NCBI GenBank assembly: GCA_007695345.1
Contig: REDZ01000022.1
Coordinates: forward strand, 1-38,578
DNA: 38,578 bases
Direction of reading: 5' to 3'
Source: Paracoccaceae bacterium
GTDB taxonomy: Bacteria; Pseudomonadota; Alphaproteobacteria; Rhodobacterales; Rhodobacteraceae
In this document: piece after piece, positions 7,355-17,372 of the stretch
How the letters are laid out: every line of letters begins with the position of its first letter
Position numbering within the stretch: the first letter of the stretch is position 1
Position numbers and translations under genes: made by a program
Notes under the pieces: model-generated
Seen by the model: the letters and a program-made list of their open reading frames with translations, nothing else
Database searches by the model: none
Told to the model about the DNA's origin: nothing

Positions 7355-9589
7355 CTACCCGCGTTTGCGCTTGAGTTTCTTGCGTCCCTTGGTGCTGGCA
7401 ATCCGCGCCCGCCCTGCCGCACGACGCGGGCCGCCCTTGCGGCGCGTGCCACTGCCGCGGCGGGGGGCTTCGCCCTCGACCTCCAGCAATTCCAGCGCGA
7501 TGCCGCCCGTGACCGGCTCTGCCTCGGCCAGTTTCACGCGCACCCGCTGGCCCAGACCGATGCGAAAGCCCGTGCGCTCGCCCACCAGAAGCTGCGCGTC
7601 GGGGTCGTGACGGAAATATTCATCCCCGATGGCGCGGATCGGGACCAGTCCATCGGCACCCGTCTCATCGAGTTTCACAAACACACCAAAGCGCGCCACC
7701 CCGGACACCCGGCCTGCGAACTCGGCGCCCACGCGATCGGCCAGATAGGCCGCCAAGTAGCGGTCTGCCGTGTCACGCTCGGCCGCCATGGAGCGGCGCT
7801 CGGCCTCGGATATCGCCTTGGCGGTTTCTTCCAGATGCTCGATATCCCAGGCGCTCAGACCGTCCGCGCCCCAGCGATGCGCCGATGTCAGCGCGCGATG
7901 AACGATCAGATCGGCATAGCGCCGGATGGGCGAGGTGAAATGTGCGTATTCGCGCAAGGAAAGCCCGAAATGGCCGAAATTCTGCGGCGCATAATAGGCC
8001 TGCGTCATCGACCGCAAGGTGGCCATGTTGATCAGCTCGTCAAATTCGGTCCCTTCGGCCTGCGCGAGCAACTGGTTGAAATGCCGTGTCTGCAGCACCT
8101 GCCCCTTGGCCAGATTGAAGCCCGATTCGCGCGCCAGTTCACGCAGTGCGTCCAGTTTTTCGGGGCTGGGTTCCTCATGCACACGATAGAGCAGCGCCGA
8201 CCCCTTTTCGCGCAATGTCTCGGCGGCGGCGACATTGGCCAGCACCATGCATTCCTCGACCAGCTTATGCGCGTCAAAGCGCTCCTTGAACGCGACCGAG
8301 GTCACGCGCCCCTCATCCGAGAGCACGATCTGGCGCTCTGGCAGGTCCAGATCCAGCGGCTGCCGACGGTTGCGCGCGGATTTCAGCGCCCGATAGACCG
8401 CAAACAGCGCGGCGATCCCGGATGCCAGCGGCTCGGTCAGATCGTCAAACTGCCCCTCATCAGCGGCCTGCGCCTGTTCATAGGTCAGCGAGGCGCGCGA
8501 GCGGATCACCGCGCGGTGGAAATCATGCGCGCGCTTGGTGCCATCCGCGCTGATGATCATGCGCAGCGCGATGCAGGGGCGATCCACGCCCTCATGCAGC
8601 GAACACAGATCGCCCGACAGGATATCGGGCAGCATGGGCACCACGCGGTCGGGGAAATAGGTGGAATTGCCGCGACGCCGCGCCTCTCGGTCGAGTTCCG
8701 AGCCAGAGGTGACATAGGCCGCGACATCGGCAATCGCGACCCACAGGATATGGCCGCCGGGGTTTTCGGGGTCCGGGTCTGGGGCCGCGAACAGCGCATC
8801 GTCGTGATCACGCGCGTCCCAGGGGTCAATCGTGGCAAAGGCCAGATCGCGCAGGTCGCGCCGCCCCTCGACAGGCAAGGACGTGGCGCGATCCGCCTCG
8901 GCCAGCACCTCATCGGGGAATTCGTCGCGGATGCCATGTTCATGAATCGCGATCAGTGATACTGCCTTAGGGGCCGTGGGATCGCCCAGCCGTTCGACCA
9001 CATTGGCGCGCGCGGGGCCAAAGCGGCCCTTGGCGACGGGTTCGGCATGGACCAGTTCACCATCCTGCGCGCCGCCCGTGTCGCTGACCTGCCAGAACCG
9101 GTCCGCGCCCTTCTCAATGGGCACGATCCGCCCGCCCTGCGCCTCGCGCCGGAAAATGCCCAGGATACGGCGCGGGCCAGAGCCCAGCTTGCGGATGATC
9201 TGGCCCAGATAGTCCTGATCGGGGCCGCGCGCCGGGGTCAGTTTCGCCAGCACGCGGTCACCTTCGCCCAGTGCCGGATCGCCCGCGCGTGGCGGCAGGT
9301 AGATGCGCGGGGGCGCGCCATCACCGCGCCATTCGACGGGCCGGGCAAAGATGTCGCCCTCGGCATCCGGTTCCAGCACATCCAGCACTGTCACGGGCGG
9401 CAATGTGCCGGGCGCGCGGGCGCGGCGCCGGGTATAGCTGCCCTCGGCCTCCAGCTCGCGCAGCATGGCCTTGAGATCCAGCTTCGCACCCCCCTTGATC
9501 CCGAAGGCGCGCGCGATATCCCGGCGCGTGGCATGGGGGTTCTCGGCCAGCCAGTCGCGCAGCGCCTGCATCGAGGGCAAGGGGGTCAT
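7355..9589 (-). CDS. rnr: Ribonuclease R
   Basis: A 744-residue RNase II-family 3'-5' exoribonuclease that degrades structured RNA. An N-terminal winged-helix-like segment (1-60) is followed by a cold-shock domain. The RNB catalytic domain has the metal-binding aspartates D255, D258, D261, D263 and D264 in DPWDARDHDD, and later YADLIVHRAL. An S1 domain is seen near residues 640-720 (FAGRVSGVARFGVFVKL). The last 30 residues are a lysine/arginine-rich tail, common in RNase R and thought to help unwind RNA. In many alphaproteobacteria topA is the upstream neighbour; here a divergent aminotransferase lies upstream instead. Confidence 0.95.
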   Translation of the reverse strand: MTPLPSMQALRDWLAENPHATRRDIARAFGIKGGAKLDLKAMLRELEAEGSYTRRRARAPGTLPPVTVLDVLEPDAEGDIFARPVEWRGDGAPPRIYLPPRAGDPALGEGDRVLAKLTPARGPDQDYLGQIIRKLGSGPRRILGIFRREAQGGRIVPIEKGADRFWQVSDTGGAQDGELVHAEPVAKGRFGPARANVVERLGDPTAPKAVSLIAIHEHGIRDEFPDEVLAEADRATSLPVEGRRDLRDLAFATIDPWDARDHDDALFAAPDPDPENPGGHILWVAIADVAAYVTSGSELDREARRRGNSTYFPDRVVPMLPDILSGDLCSLHEGVDRPCIALRMIISADGTKRAHDFHRAVIRSRASLTYEQAQAADEGQFDDLTEPLASGIAALFAVYRALKSARNRRQPLDLDLPERQIVLSDEGRVTSVAFKERFDAHKLVEECMVLANVAAAETLREKGSALLYRVHEEPSPEKLDALRELARESGFNLAKGQVLQTRHFNQLLAQAEGTEFDELINMATLRSMTQAYYAPQNFGHFGLSLREYAHFTSPIRRYADLIVHRALTSAHRWGADGLSAWDIEHLEETAKAISEAERRSMAAERDTADRYLAAYLADRVGAEFAGRVSGVARFGVFVKLDETGADGLVPIRAIGDEYFRHDPDAQLLVGERTGFRIGLGQRVRVKLAEAEPVTGGIALELLEVEGEAPRRGSGTRRKGGPRRAAGRARIASTKGRKKLKRKRG

Positions 9590-9593
9590 GAGC

Positions 9594-9610
9594 GGCCCCG
9601 CAACGGGGCC
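9594..9610 (-). promoter_or_regulatory. Hairpin covering the rnr ribosome-binding region
   Basis: GGCCCCG and CGGGGCC (9594-9600 and 9604-9610) pair over 7 GC bases with a 3-nt loop. On the rnr transcript the stem ends four bases before the ATG and includes the only G-rich stretch that could bind the ribosome. Stem formation would hide it, so it may limit translation or act as a structural switch. That function is inferred. Confidence 0.5.
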
Positions 9611-9849
9611 AGGGAGAAAGATATGGTCATGCCGCGCCCTCTAGCACGCGCGCTCTGTGGCGTCACGCGGCATTCGCGCTTGGGGAAACGCCGTGCAGCC
9701 CGGCGGCACCGGGATGTCCAGACAGGGCGTGGTGCAAATACCGATGGCGGCGGCGTCGGGACGCGACAGGTATTGCCGGGATCACCATTGCATTCGCCGG
9801 GTAAACCGGCACAGTTGCCGCGAAACGGCCTGCCAGACCGGAGCACCCC

Positions 9850-11019
9850 ATGCCCCTCAACCCCGCCCTAGTCGCCACGCCCGCCCCCCCGGTGATGGAG
9901 GCACGGCGCTGGCTGGAGGGCGTCACCTTCCCGCCCGAGCACCCGCTTCTCAACCTCAGTCAGGCCGCCCCCGTCGCCCCGCCGCCGCCGCCCTTGCAGG
10001 AGGCGATGATCGCCGCCATGGCCGATCCGGCGACCCATCTCTACGGCCCCGTTCTGGGCCTGCCGGAGTTGCGCGCCGCGCTGGCCGCGCGGATGCGCGC
10101 GATCTATGGCGGCAGCATAACGCCCGCGCAACTCGCCATCACCTCGGGCTGCAATCAGGCGTTCTGCGCAGCCATCGCCGCGCTGGCCGGGCCGGGTGAC
10201 GCGGTGATCGTGCCGACCCCGTGGTATTTCAACCACGCGATGTGGCTGGACATGCAGGGGATCACGTCCACCGCTCTGCCCTGCGGCGATGACATGTTGC
10301 CCGATCCCGACCAAGCCGCACGCCTGATCACGCCACGCACGCGCGCCATCGTGCTGGTCACGCCCAACAATCCCACCGGCACCGAATACCCTGCCACGCT
10401 GATCGCCGCATTCCGTGATCTGGCGCGCGCGCGGGGCCTGGCACTTGTCGTGGACGAGACCTATCGCGATTTCCTGTCCCATGACGGCCCGCCGCATGAT
10501 CTGTTCACGGACCCGGACTGGGATGACACGCTGATCCACCTCTACAGCTTTTCCAAATCCTACCGCCTGACCGGCCACCGCGTCGGCGCATTGGCCACCA
10601 GCCCCGCACGACTGGCCGAGATCGAGAAATTCCTCGATACGGTTACAATCTGCCCCACGACTCTGGGCCAGCGCGCCGCGCTCTGGGGGTTGGAGCATCT
10701 GGGCGACTGGCTGGCGGGCGAGCGCGCGGAAATCCTGCGCCGCGCGCAGGTGCTGCGGGATGCGCTGGCCACCCTGCCCGACTGGGACCTGCGCGGTTGC
10801 GGCGCCTATTTCGCCTATATCCGCCACCCCTTTGCCATGCCCTCTGACCATCTGGCGCGCGATCTGGTGCGCGCGGCAGGCGTGCTGCTGCTGCCCGGCA
10901 CCATGTTCGCACCCCCGACCGACCGGGAGGCCCCGCGCCATCTGCGCGTGGCCTTTGCCAATGCCGACCCCGCCGGGATCGCGGCCCTTGCCGAGCGCTT
11001 GCGCGGGTTTGATCGCTGA
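9850..11019 (+). CDS. Class I/II pyridoxal-phosphate aminotransferase
   Basis: A 389-residue fold-type I aminotransferase. The cofactor residues are present: YGPVLGLPELR (65-75), NNPTG at 173-177, D202 and Y205 in VVDETYRDF, Schiff-base lysine K236 in SFSKSYRLTGHRVG, and the C-terminal arginine in HLRVAFAN. The donor and acceptor cannot be told from sequence. A GGAG six bases before the ATG supports the start. The region from 9611 to 9849 between it and rnr holds no convincing gene. The next gene downstream, ppiD-like, starts 64 bp later on the same strand. Confidence 0.9.
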   Translation: MPLNPALVATPAPPVMEARRWLEGVTFPPEHPLLNLSQAAPVAPPPPPLQEAMIAAMADPATHLYGPVLGLPELRAALAARMRAIYGGSITPAQLAITSGCNQAFCAAIAALAGPGDAVIVPTPWYFNHAMWLDMQGITSTALPCGDDMLPDPDQAARLITPRTRAIVLVTPNNPTGTEYPATLIAAFRDLARARGLALVVDETYRDFLSHDGPPHDLFTDPDWDDTLIHLYSFSKSYRLTGHRVGALATSPARLAEIEKFLDTVTICPTTLGQRAALWGLEHLGDWLAGERAEILRRAQVLRDALATLPDWDLRGCGAYFAYIRHPFAMPSDHLARDLVRAAGVLLLPGTMFAPPTDREAPRHLRVAFANADPAGIAALAERLRGFDR

Positions 11020-11082
11020 GCGCTTGCCCCTCTGGCCTGCATTGCATAGAGATTGGCGCAACGCGACAGCAAAGGTGCCCGC

Positions 11083-12927
11083 ATGTCCAAGAAGCCTGCC
11101 ACACAGAAATGGTCCGCCAAGAATATCGCCGCTGCCTTCCTGATGGCGCTTCTGGGCCTCAGCCTGCTGGGCTTCGGGGTCGAGGGGTTCGGCTCTCGCA
11201 CGACGAATGTGGGCAGTGTCGGCGACCGCGACATCACGGCGGATGAATATGCCCGCGCCATGCAGAACGAACTGCGCGCGCTGCAGGGGCAGCTCGGGCA
11301 GAACATCACGATGGAGCAGGCGCGGATGTTCGGGCTGGACCAGCAGGTGCTGGAACGTCTGGTCACCAGTGCCGTCCTGGAGAATGAGGCCGCGCGCCTT
11401 GGCATTTCGGCGGGCGATGACACGGTGCGCGACGAAATCCTGCAGATCAGCGCCTTTCAGGGGCTCGATGGCGGCTTTGACCGCGAAGCCTATCGCTTCG
11501 CGCTGCAGAATGCCGGGATGACCGAGCGCGCGTTCGAGGATTCGATTCGCGATGACGTGGCGCGCAGCATCCTGCAACTGTCGGTGATCGGCGGCGCCAC
11601 CGCGCCCGAGGCGCTGGTCACCCCGCTTGTGGAATTCCAGGCGCAGACGCGCGATCTGAGCGTGACGACACTGACCAGCGATGACCTGCCCGAACCTGTC
11701 GGCCTGCCCGAGGACGCCGAATTGCAGGCCTTCTATGAGGAAGAAATCGCCCGCTACACTCGCCCCGAGGGCAAGCGCATCCAGTATGCCTGGATCACGC
11801 CAGAGATGATGCTGGACACGATCGAGGTTGATGAACAGATCCTGCGCGACGCCTATGAGGCGCGGGCCGCGGAATTCCGGCAGCCCGAACGGCGGCTGGT
11901 CGAACGGCTGGTCTATCCCGATGTGGCAACGGCCCAGGATGCCTTTGACCGCTGGGACGCGGGCGAGGCGAGTTTCGAGGATCTGGTCGCCGAGCGCGGG
12001 CTGGATCTGGACGATACCGATATGGGCGATGTCACCGAAGACCGGCTTGGCGCGGCGGGCGAAGTGGTCTTTGCCATGTCCGATCCGGGCGTGACCGGGC
12101 CTGTTCAGACCTCTCTGGGGCCTGCGCTATTCCGGATGAATGCGGTTCTGTCAGCGCAGGAAATCAGCTTTGAGGACGCGCGCGACCAACTTCGCGATGA
12201 ACAGCTTGCCGACATGGCGCGGCGCGCGCTGGTCGATGATATCGACCTGTTCGACGATCTGCTGGCGGGCGGCGCGACCGTGCGTGAACTGGCCGATGAA
12301 ACCGATATGCAATTCGGCGAGATCGACTGGCGCCCTGATACGCGCGACGGGATCGCCGCCTATGAGTCATTCCGCGACGCTGCCCGCGCACTCGAACAGG
12401 GTGATTTTGCCGAGCTGAACGAATTCGAGGATGGTGGCCTGTTTGCGCTCGAATATATCGAATCGCTGCCCGAAGCCCCCCGCCCGCTGGATGATATCCG
12501 CGATGAGGTGATCGCCGACTGGCAGGACGCGCAGGTCCGCGCCGCGCTGTCGGATCTGGCAGAGCAGTTGCAAGGCGGCGGGGACGCAACAGGGATCCGC
12601 GCGACGGCTGTGCGGTTCGAAGGGATCACCCGCAACGATACCTTGCCCGACCTGCCAGGCGATGTACTCTCAACCGCGTTTGACATGGATATGGGCGAGT
12701 CCAGGGTGGTCGAGGATGGCGCGCGCGTGCACTTGGTCGAACTGCATGACATCGCCAGCCCCGACCCGATGCGCGAGGATGTGGCCAGCCTGCGCGAGCA
12801 GTTGGACCAACAGATCGCACAGGGCATCGCCGAGGATCTGTTCAGCTATTTCGCCGCGATCCTGCGCGATCAGACCCCGATCCGGCTGGACCAGCAGGTG
12901 ATCGGGGCCGTGCAGGAGAATTTCTGA
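11083..12927 (+). CDS. PpiD/SurA-type periplasmic peptidyl-prolyl isomerase
   Basis: A 614-residue membrane-anchored folding factor. Residues about 20-44 form one transmembrane helix (IAAAFLMALLGLSLLGFGVEGF), preceded by a short basic cytoplasmic tail. The N-terminal SurA_N-like chaperone region includes the repeated VGDRDITADEYARAM and FQGLDGGFDREAYRFAL stretches seen in PpiD proteins. A parvulin-like domain covers about 265-365 (RRLVERLVYPDVATAQDAF). The frame is open from 11053, but the ATG at 11083 follows AAGGTG and gives the usual short tail. It ends 4 nt before trpE, so the two are probably cotranscribed. Confidence 0.88.
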   Translation: MSKKPATQKWSAKNIAAAFLMALLGLSLLGFGVEGFGSRTTNVGSVGDRDITADEYARAMQNELRALQGQLGQNITMEQARMFGLDQQVLERLVTSAVLENEAARLGISAGDDTVRDEILQISAFQGLDGGFDREAYRFALQNAGMTERAFEDSIRDDVARSILQLSVIGGATAPEALVTPLVEFQAQTRDLSVTTLTSDDLPEPVGLPEDAELQAFYEEEIARYTRPEGKRIQYAWITPEMMLDTIEVDEQILRDAYEARAAEFRQPERRLVERLVYPDVATAQDAFDRWDAGEASFEDLVAERGLDLDDTDMGDVTEDRLGAAGEVVFAMSDPGVTGPVQTSLGPALFRMNAVLSAQEISFEDARDQLRDEQLADMARRALVDDIDLFDDLLAGGATVRELADETDMQFGEIDWRPDTRDGIAAYESFRDAARALEQGDFAELNEFEDGGLFALEYIESLPEAPRPLDDIRDEVIADWQDAQVRAALSDLAEQLQGGGDATGIRATAVRFEGITRNDTLPDLPGDVLSTAFDMDMGESRVVEDGARVHLVELHDIASPDPMREDVASLREQLDQQIAQGIAEDLFSYFAAILRDQTPIRLDQQVIGAVQENF

Positions 12928-12931
12928 GTCC

Positions 12932-14458
12932 ATGGCCCAGCTTACCCCCGATTTCGCAACATTCGAGGCAGGCTGGGCGCGCGGCGAGAACCAGCTTGTC
13001 CACGCCCGTCTTGCCGCTGATCTGGACACGCCTGTGTCGCTCTACCTCAAGCTGGCCGGGGGCGCGCGCGACAGCTTCATCCTCGAATCGGTGACGGGCG
13101 GAGAAGTTCGCGGGCGCTATTCGATCATCGGCCTGAAGCCCGATCTGATCTGGGATTGCCATGGCAGCCAGAGCCGGATCAACCGCGCGGCCCGTTTTGA
13201 TCCCGACGGGTGGCAGGTGCTGGAGGGCGCGCCGCTCGACACGCTGCGCGCCCTGCTGGCAGAAAGCCGGATCGAGATGCCCGAGGGCCTGCCTGCGGCG
13301 GCTGCGGGGCTGTTCGGTTATCTGGGCTATGACATGATCCGCCAGGTCGAGCATCTGCCGAATGTAAACCCCGACCCGATCGGCGTGCCCGATGCGATGA
13401 TGCTGCGCCCGTCGGTGGTGGCCGTGCTGGACGGGGTGAAGGGCGAGGTGATCGTGGTGGCACCGGCCTGGGCGGCATCGGGACTGAACGCCCGCGCCGC
13501 CTATGCGCAGGCCGCCGAGCGGGTCATGGACGCAGTGCGCGATCTCGAACGCAGCCTGGCGCAGGCCCCGCGCGAATTGCGCAGCGATGCCGCGCCGATA
13601 GGCGCGCCGGACTCGAATTTCGCCAAGCCAGAGTATCTGGCAGCGGTCGAGCGGGCAAAGGAGTATATTCGCGCAGGCGATATCTTTCAGGTCGTGCCCT
13701 CGCAACGCTGGGCGCAGCGCTTTGCCCTGCCGCCCTTCGCGCTCTATCGTTCGCTGCGGCGCACGAACCCCTCGCCCTTCATGTTCTACTTCGATTTCGC
13801 CGCACAAGGCGGGCCGTTTCAGGTGGTCGGCGCAAGCCCCGAGATCCTTGTGCGGCTGCGTGAAGGCGAGGTCACGATCCGCCCCATCGCGGGCACCCGC
13901 CCGCGCGGCGCCACGCCCGAGGAAGATCGCGCGCATGAAACCGATCTGCTGGCCGACGAGAAGGAACTGGCCGAGCATCTGATGCTTCTGGACCTGGGGC
14001 GCAACGATGTGGGGCGCGTGGCAAAGATCGGCACTGTGCGCCCGACCGAGGAATTCATCATCGAGCGCTACAGCCATGTCATGCATATCGTCTCGAACGT
14101 CGTGGGCGAGTTGGCCGAGGGCGAGGACGCGCTGTCAGCCCTGCTGGCAGGTCTGCCAGCGGGCACCGTTTCGGGCGCGCCCAAGGTCCGCGCGATGGAG
14201 ATCATCGATGAGCTGGAGCCCGAAAAGCGCGGTGTCTATGGCGGCGGGGCGGGTTACTTTGCCGCCAATGGCGAGATGGACATGTGCATCTGCCTGCGCA
14301 CTGCCGTGCTGAAGGATGAAACCCTTTACATTCAGGCAGGGGGCGGCGTGGTCTATGACAGCGACCCCGAGGCCGAGTATCTGGAAACGGTCAACAAGTC
14401 GCGCGCCCTGCGCCGGGCCGCAGAGGATGCGGGCCGCTTTGCGGGCGGGAATGGCTGA
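12932..14458 (+). CDS. trpE: Anthranilate synthase component I
   Basis: A 508-residue chorismate-binding enzyme that makes anthranilate with the glutamine amidotransferase TrpG, the first committed step to tryptophan. Signature stretches: LFGYLGYDMIR in the N-terminal domain; RPIAGTRPRG, LDLGRNDVGR, KVRAMEIIDELEP and YGGGAGYF in the chorismate-binding domain; and IQAGGGVVYDSD near the end. The N-terminal tryptophan-binding segment LESVTGGE and LES-type motifs are present, consistent with feedback control. It follows ppiD by 4 nt. No trpG, trpD or trpC lies downstream in this window, so the partners must be elsewhere. Confidence 0.95.
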   Translation: MAQLTPDFATFEAGWARGENQLVHARLAADLDTPVSLYLKLAGGARDSFILESVTGGEVRGRYSIIGLKPDLIWDCHGSQSRINRAARFDPDGWQVLEGAPLDTLRALLAESRIEMPEGLPAAAAGLFGYLGYDMIRQVEHLPNVNPDPIGVPDAMMLRPSVVAVLDGVKGEVIVVAPAWAASGLNARAAYAQAAERVMDAVRDLERSLAQAPRELRSDAAPIGAPDSNFAKPEYLAAVERAKEYIRAGDIFQVVPSQRWAQRFALPPFALYRSLRRTNPSPFMFYFDFAAQGGPFQVVGASPEILVRLREGEVTIRPIAGTRPRGATPEEDRAHETDLLADEKELAEHLMLLDLGRNDVGRVAKIGTVRPTEEFIIERYSHVMHIVSNVVGELAEGEDALSALLAGLPAGTVSGAPKVRAMEIIDELEPEKRGVYGGGAGYFAANGEMDMCICLRTAVLKDETLYIQAGGGVVYDSDPEAEYLETVNKSRALRRAAEDAGRFAGGNG

Positions 14459-14501
14459 CGCTGCAACCCGCCGGGGTTGCCTGTGCAGTATGTGGCGCGC
14501 C

Positions 14502-14582
14502 GCCGAAGGGGAAAAAGCGCCCGCTCGGGGCCCCACCCACCCGCCCATGGCCCGCTCGCGGGCGCTTGCTGCCGCCTTCGGC
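14502..14582. repeat. Intergenic hairpin repeat with G-tract loop, shared-core class (copy C)
   Basis: The inner arms 14515-14524 and 14558-14567 match those of copies B and G. An outer pair, GCCGAAGG (14502-14509) and CCTTCGGC (14575-14582), extends the structure. The minus strand of 14531-14546 reads GGGCGGGTGGGTGGGG. It lies 3' of trpE and may end or weaken that transcript before the protease gene. Confidence 0.88.
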
Positions 14583-14668
14583 AGCGCGCGTGCCATTATG
14601 CAGGACCCGGACACCCTGCCGCATCTGCCGGCATTGCCGAACATGCCCCCGGACCCCATATCTGACCC

Positions 14669-15361
14669 ATGCTGAAGCTCACACCCATCCTGCTGCTGAT
14701 CGGCTACGGTCTGGTGATGTTCTGGTTCTCTTCCTGGCGGACGCGCAAGGAACTGGACCAGCGCTCCTCACCGCTGGCCGATGCACGGCTGAAAACGCTG
14801 ACGGACCGCTTTGCCGATGCCATCGGCGTGCAGAAGGTGCTGGTGCATATCTACGAGATCGAGCCGGTGAACGGGCTGGCTGCACCCGATGGGCGCATCT
14901 TCATCACACGCGGGTTCTATAACAAGTACCGTCAGGGCGAGGTGTCTGCCGAGGAAATGTCGACAGTGATCGCGCATGAGCTGGGGCATGTCGCGCTGGG
15001 CCATACGCGCAAGCGGATGATCGATTTCTCCGGTACAAACGCGATCCGGATGGCGCTGGCCACAATCTTCAACCGGTTCCTGCCGGGGCTGGGCGTTATC
15101 GTTGCGAATTTCATCACCACCCTGCTGATGGCACGACTGTCGCGAGATGACGAATACGAGGCCGATGCCTATGCCTCGGCCCTTCTTGTCAAAGCCGGGA
15201 TCGGCACCGAGCCGCAGAAATCGCTGTTTCGCAAACTCGACCGGCTGGTGGGCATGGGCGGGGGTGCACCCGCCTGGATGATGAGCCACCCGAAAACCGA
15301 AGACCGCATCCGCGCGATCGAGGAGAATGAAGCGCGCTGGCAAATCTCGCCTGGACCTTGA
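14669..15361 (+). CDS. M48 family membrane metalloprotease
   Basis: A 230-residue zinc protease. An N-terminal membrane anchor (about 4-22) is followed by the metzincin-like HELGH motif at 103-107, with the third ligand expected at E162 in [11 protein letters not shown] second hydrophobic segment lies at about 125-155. The C-terminal region [11 protein letters not shown] is the SHP-x-x-x-x-R-I signature of M48 enzymes. It is shorter than HtpX. No strong Shine-Dalgarno precedes the ATG at 14669. Substrates are unknown; the family acts in membrane or envelope protein quality control. Confidence 0.88.
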   Translation: MLKLTPILLLIGYGLVMFWFSSWRTRKELDQRSSPLADARLKTLTDRFADAIGVQKVLVHIYEIEPVNGLAAPDGRIFITRGFYNKYRQGEVSAEEMSTVIAHELGHVALGHTRKRMIDFSGTNAIRMALATIFNRFLPGLGVIVANFITTLLMARLSRDDEYEADAYASALLVKAGIGTEPQKSLFRKLDRLVGMGGGAPAWMMSHPKTEDRIRAIEENEARWQISPGP

Positions 15362-15375
15362 GCATCTGCACCCCG

Positions 15376-15449
15376 CCCGCCCTCACCCCGCGCGGGCGGG
15401 GTGCAAGGGTGGGTGGGCGGGCACACCGGCCGCGCGGGGTGTGGGCGGG
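15376..15449. repeat. 20-bp inverted repeat with G-tract loop (copy D)
   Basis: Arms 15376-15395 and 15430-15449 pair with a single mismatch. A competing stem, 15368-15380 with 15392-15404, is 13 bp and perfect. The loop holds GGGTGGGTGGGCGGG at 15407-15421 on the plus strand. It sits between the convergent M48 protease and edd genes. A smaller hairpin (GCCCCC/GGGGGC, 15478-15494) follows, closer to edd. Confidence 0.87.
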
Positions 15450-15530
15450 CATGGCCGCAGACGGGGGTGCGCCCCTCGCCCCCATCGAGGGGGCTCGGGC
15501 CGCGTCGGGACGTTGCCCTCCGGCCAAACC

Positions 15531-17336
15531 TCAGACGGCGACCCCGGCCCCTTGCGTCGAATCGCCCACATTGGCGCGGAAGGCCGCGAACAGCTCGCGC
15601 CCGATCCCGAAACCATTGGCGCCCAGATCAACCTCGACCGGTGCGCGCGCCTCGAATCCTTCGGCCAGAACCTCCAGCCGCCCGGCCACGGCATCCACGC
15701 GCACAAGATCGCCGTCGCGCAGCCGCGCAAGCGGCCCAGCCTTGGCAGCCTCTGGGGCGACATGGATCGCGGCGGGCACCTTGCCGCTCGCCCCCGACAT
15801 CCGACCGTCGGTCACAAGCGCCACCTTGTGCCCACGCTCCTGCAGGATGCCCAGCAAGGGGGTGAGCGAGTGCAGCTCGGGCATCCCGTTCGCTGCAGGG
15901 CCCTGGAACCGCACCACGACGACGACATCGCCCGTGAACTCGCCTGCGCGGAATGCCTCTTTCACGCTGGCCTGATCGTGGAAGATGCGCGCGGGCGCCT
16001 CGATCACATGGCGCGCGGGGTCCACGGCAGAGACCTTGATCACGCCCTGCCCCAGATTGCCGCTGAGTTGCTTCAGCCCGCCCGCTTTCTGGAACGCTTC
16101 GCGCGCCGGGCGCAGGATCTTGGTGTTCTGGCTTGCGCCTGCGCCATCTTCCCAGACCAGCGTGCCATCCTTCAGCCGAGGCTCCTGCGCGTAGCGCGCC
16201 AGACCGTCCCCCGCGACCGTGCTGACATCATCATGCAGCAGCCCCTCGCCCAGCAATTCCCCGATCATGAACCCGAGGCCCCCTGCGGCATGGAAATGGT
16301 TCACATCGGCCAGGCCATTGGGATACACCTTGGCCATCAGCGGTACCACGTCCGAGATCTCGGCAAAGTCCTCAAGCGCCAGTTCGATCCCTGCGGCGCG
16401 CGCCATGGCGGGCAGATGCAGCACCAGATTGGTCGAACCGCCCGTGGCCATCAGCCCCACGATCCCGTTCACGAAGGCACGTTCATCCAGCACCTGACCT
16501 GCCGGGCGATAGTCATTTCCCTGCGCCGTGATGGCCAGCGCGCGTTCGGTCGCGGCCACGGTCAGGGCCTCGCGCAGCGGCGTTCCGGGATTGACAAAAG
16601 CCGCGCCGGGCAGGTGCAACCCCATGAACTCCATCAGCATCTGGTTCGTGTTGGCGGTGCCGTAGAAGGTGCAGGTGCCGGGGCCGTGATAGCTGGCCAT
16701 CTCGGCCTCCATCAGCTTGTCGCGCCCGATCTGCCCTTCGGCGAATTGCTGGCGCACCCTGGCCTTTTCATCATTGGGCAGCCCGCTGGTCATCGGCCCT
16801 GCAGGTATAAAGACCGAAGGCACATGGCCAAAGGTCGCCGCCGCGATCACCAGCCCCGGCACGATCTTGTCACACACCCCCAGCCACACGGCTGCATCAA
16901 AGCAGTTATGCGACATCGCCACCCCGGCCGACAGCGCAATCACATCGCGCGAAAAGAGCGACAGTTCCATACCAGGCTGGCCCTGGGTCACCCCGTCGCA
17001 CATGGCGGGCACCCCGCCTGCAACCTGCGCGGTGCCGCCCGCTGCGCGGGCGGCCTGGCGGATGATCTCGGGGTAATGCTCGAACGGCTGATGCGCTGAC
17101 AGCATGTCGTTATAGGCCGTCACGATCCCCAGATTGGGCGCGCGCCCACCGGCCAGCGTGTCCTTGTCCGCACCCATTGCGGCATAGGCATGGGCCTGAT
17201 TGCCGCATGAGAGATGCGCGCGCACTGGCCCTGCATCGGCTGCGGCCTGCATCCGCTCCAGATAGGCAGAACGGCGCGGGGCCGAACGGGCGCGGATACG
17301 ATCGGTGACGGATTCGATAACGGGGTGCAGGGGCAT
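15531..17336 (-). CDS. edd: Phosphogluconate dehydratase (Entner-Doudoroff)
   Basis: A 601-residue IlvD/Edd family dehydratase that converts 6-phosphogluconate to KDPG, using an iron-sulfur cluster. It is identified as Edd by length and by stretches such as [53 protein letters not shown] and [20 protein letters not shown] paralogue, IlvD, lies at 34.5-36.2 kb and differs in these stretches. The start at 17336 follows AGGAGAG. No eda, zwf or pgl gene is adjacent, although these often group with edd. Its promoter region carries a clear palindromic operator. Confidence 0.95.
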   Translation of the reverse strand: MPLHPVIESVTDRIRARSAPRRSAYLERMQAAADAGPVRAHLSCGNQAHAYAAMGADKDTLAGGRAPNLGIVTAYNDMLSAHQPFEHYPEIIRQAARAAGGTAQVAGGVPAMCDGVTQGQPGMELSLFSRDVIALSAGVAMSHNCFDAAVWLGVCDKIVPGLVIAAATFGHVPSVFIPAGPMTSGLPNDEKARVRQQFAEGQIGRDKLMEAEMASYHGPGTCTFYGTANTNQMLMEFMGLHLPGAAFVNPGTPLREALTVAATERALAITAQGNDYRPAGQVLDERAFVNGIVGLMATGGSTNLVLHLPAMARAAGIELALEDFAEISDVVPLMAKVYPNGLADVNHFHAAGGLGFMIGELLGEGLLHDDVSTVAGDGLARYAQEPRLKDGTLVWEDGAGASQNTKILRPAREAFQKAGGLKQLSGNLGQGVIKVSAVDPARHVIEAPARIFHDQASVKEAFRAGEFTGDVVVVVRFQGPAANGMPELHSLTPLLGILQERGHKVALVTDGRMSGASGKVPAAIHVAPEAAKAGPLARLRDGDLVRVDAVAGRLEVLAEGFEARAPVEVDLGANGFGIGRELFAAFRANVGDSTQGAGVAV

Positions 17337-17372
17337 CTGGCTCTCCTGTGCCTGAACGGAAGGTCTGATCCC

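Noticed and set aside
7304-8959. Long plus-strand open frame opposite rnr
   Set aside because: RNase R is certain on the minus strand; the opposite frame is open only because of high GC.
9586-9846. Cysteine-containing 86-residue frame upstream of rnr
   Set aside because: No family, no Shine-Dalgarno, and composition like other shadows. A secreted small protein cannot be excluded.
9868-11577. Minus-strand frame opposite the aminotransferase and ppiD genes
   Set aside because: It spans two well-supported genes and has no recognisable domain.
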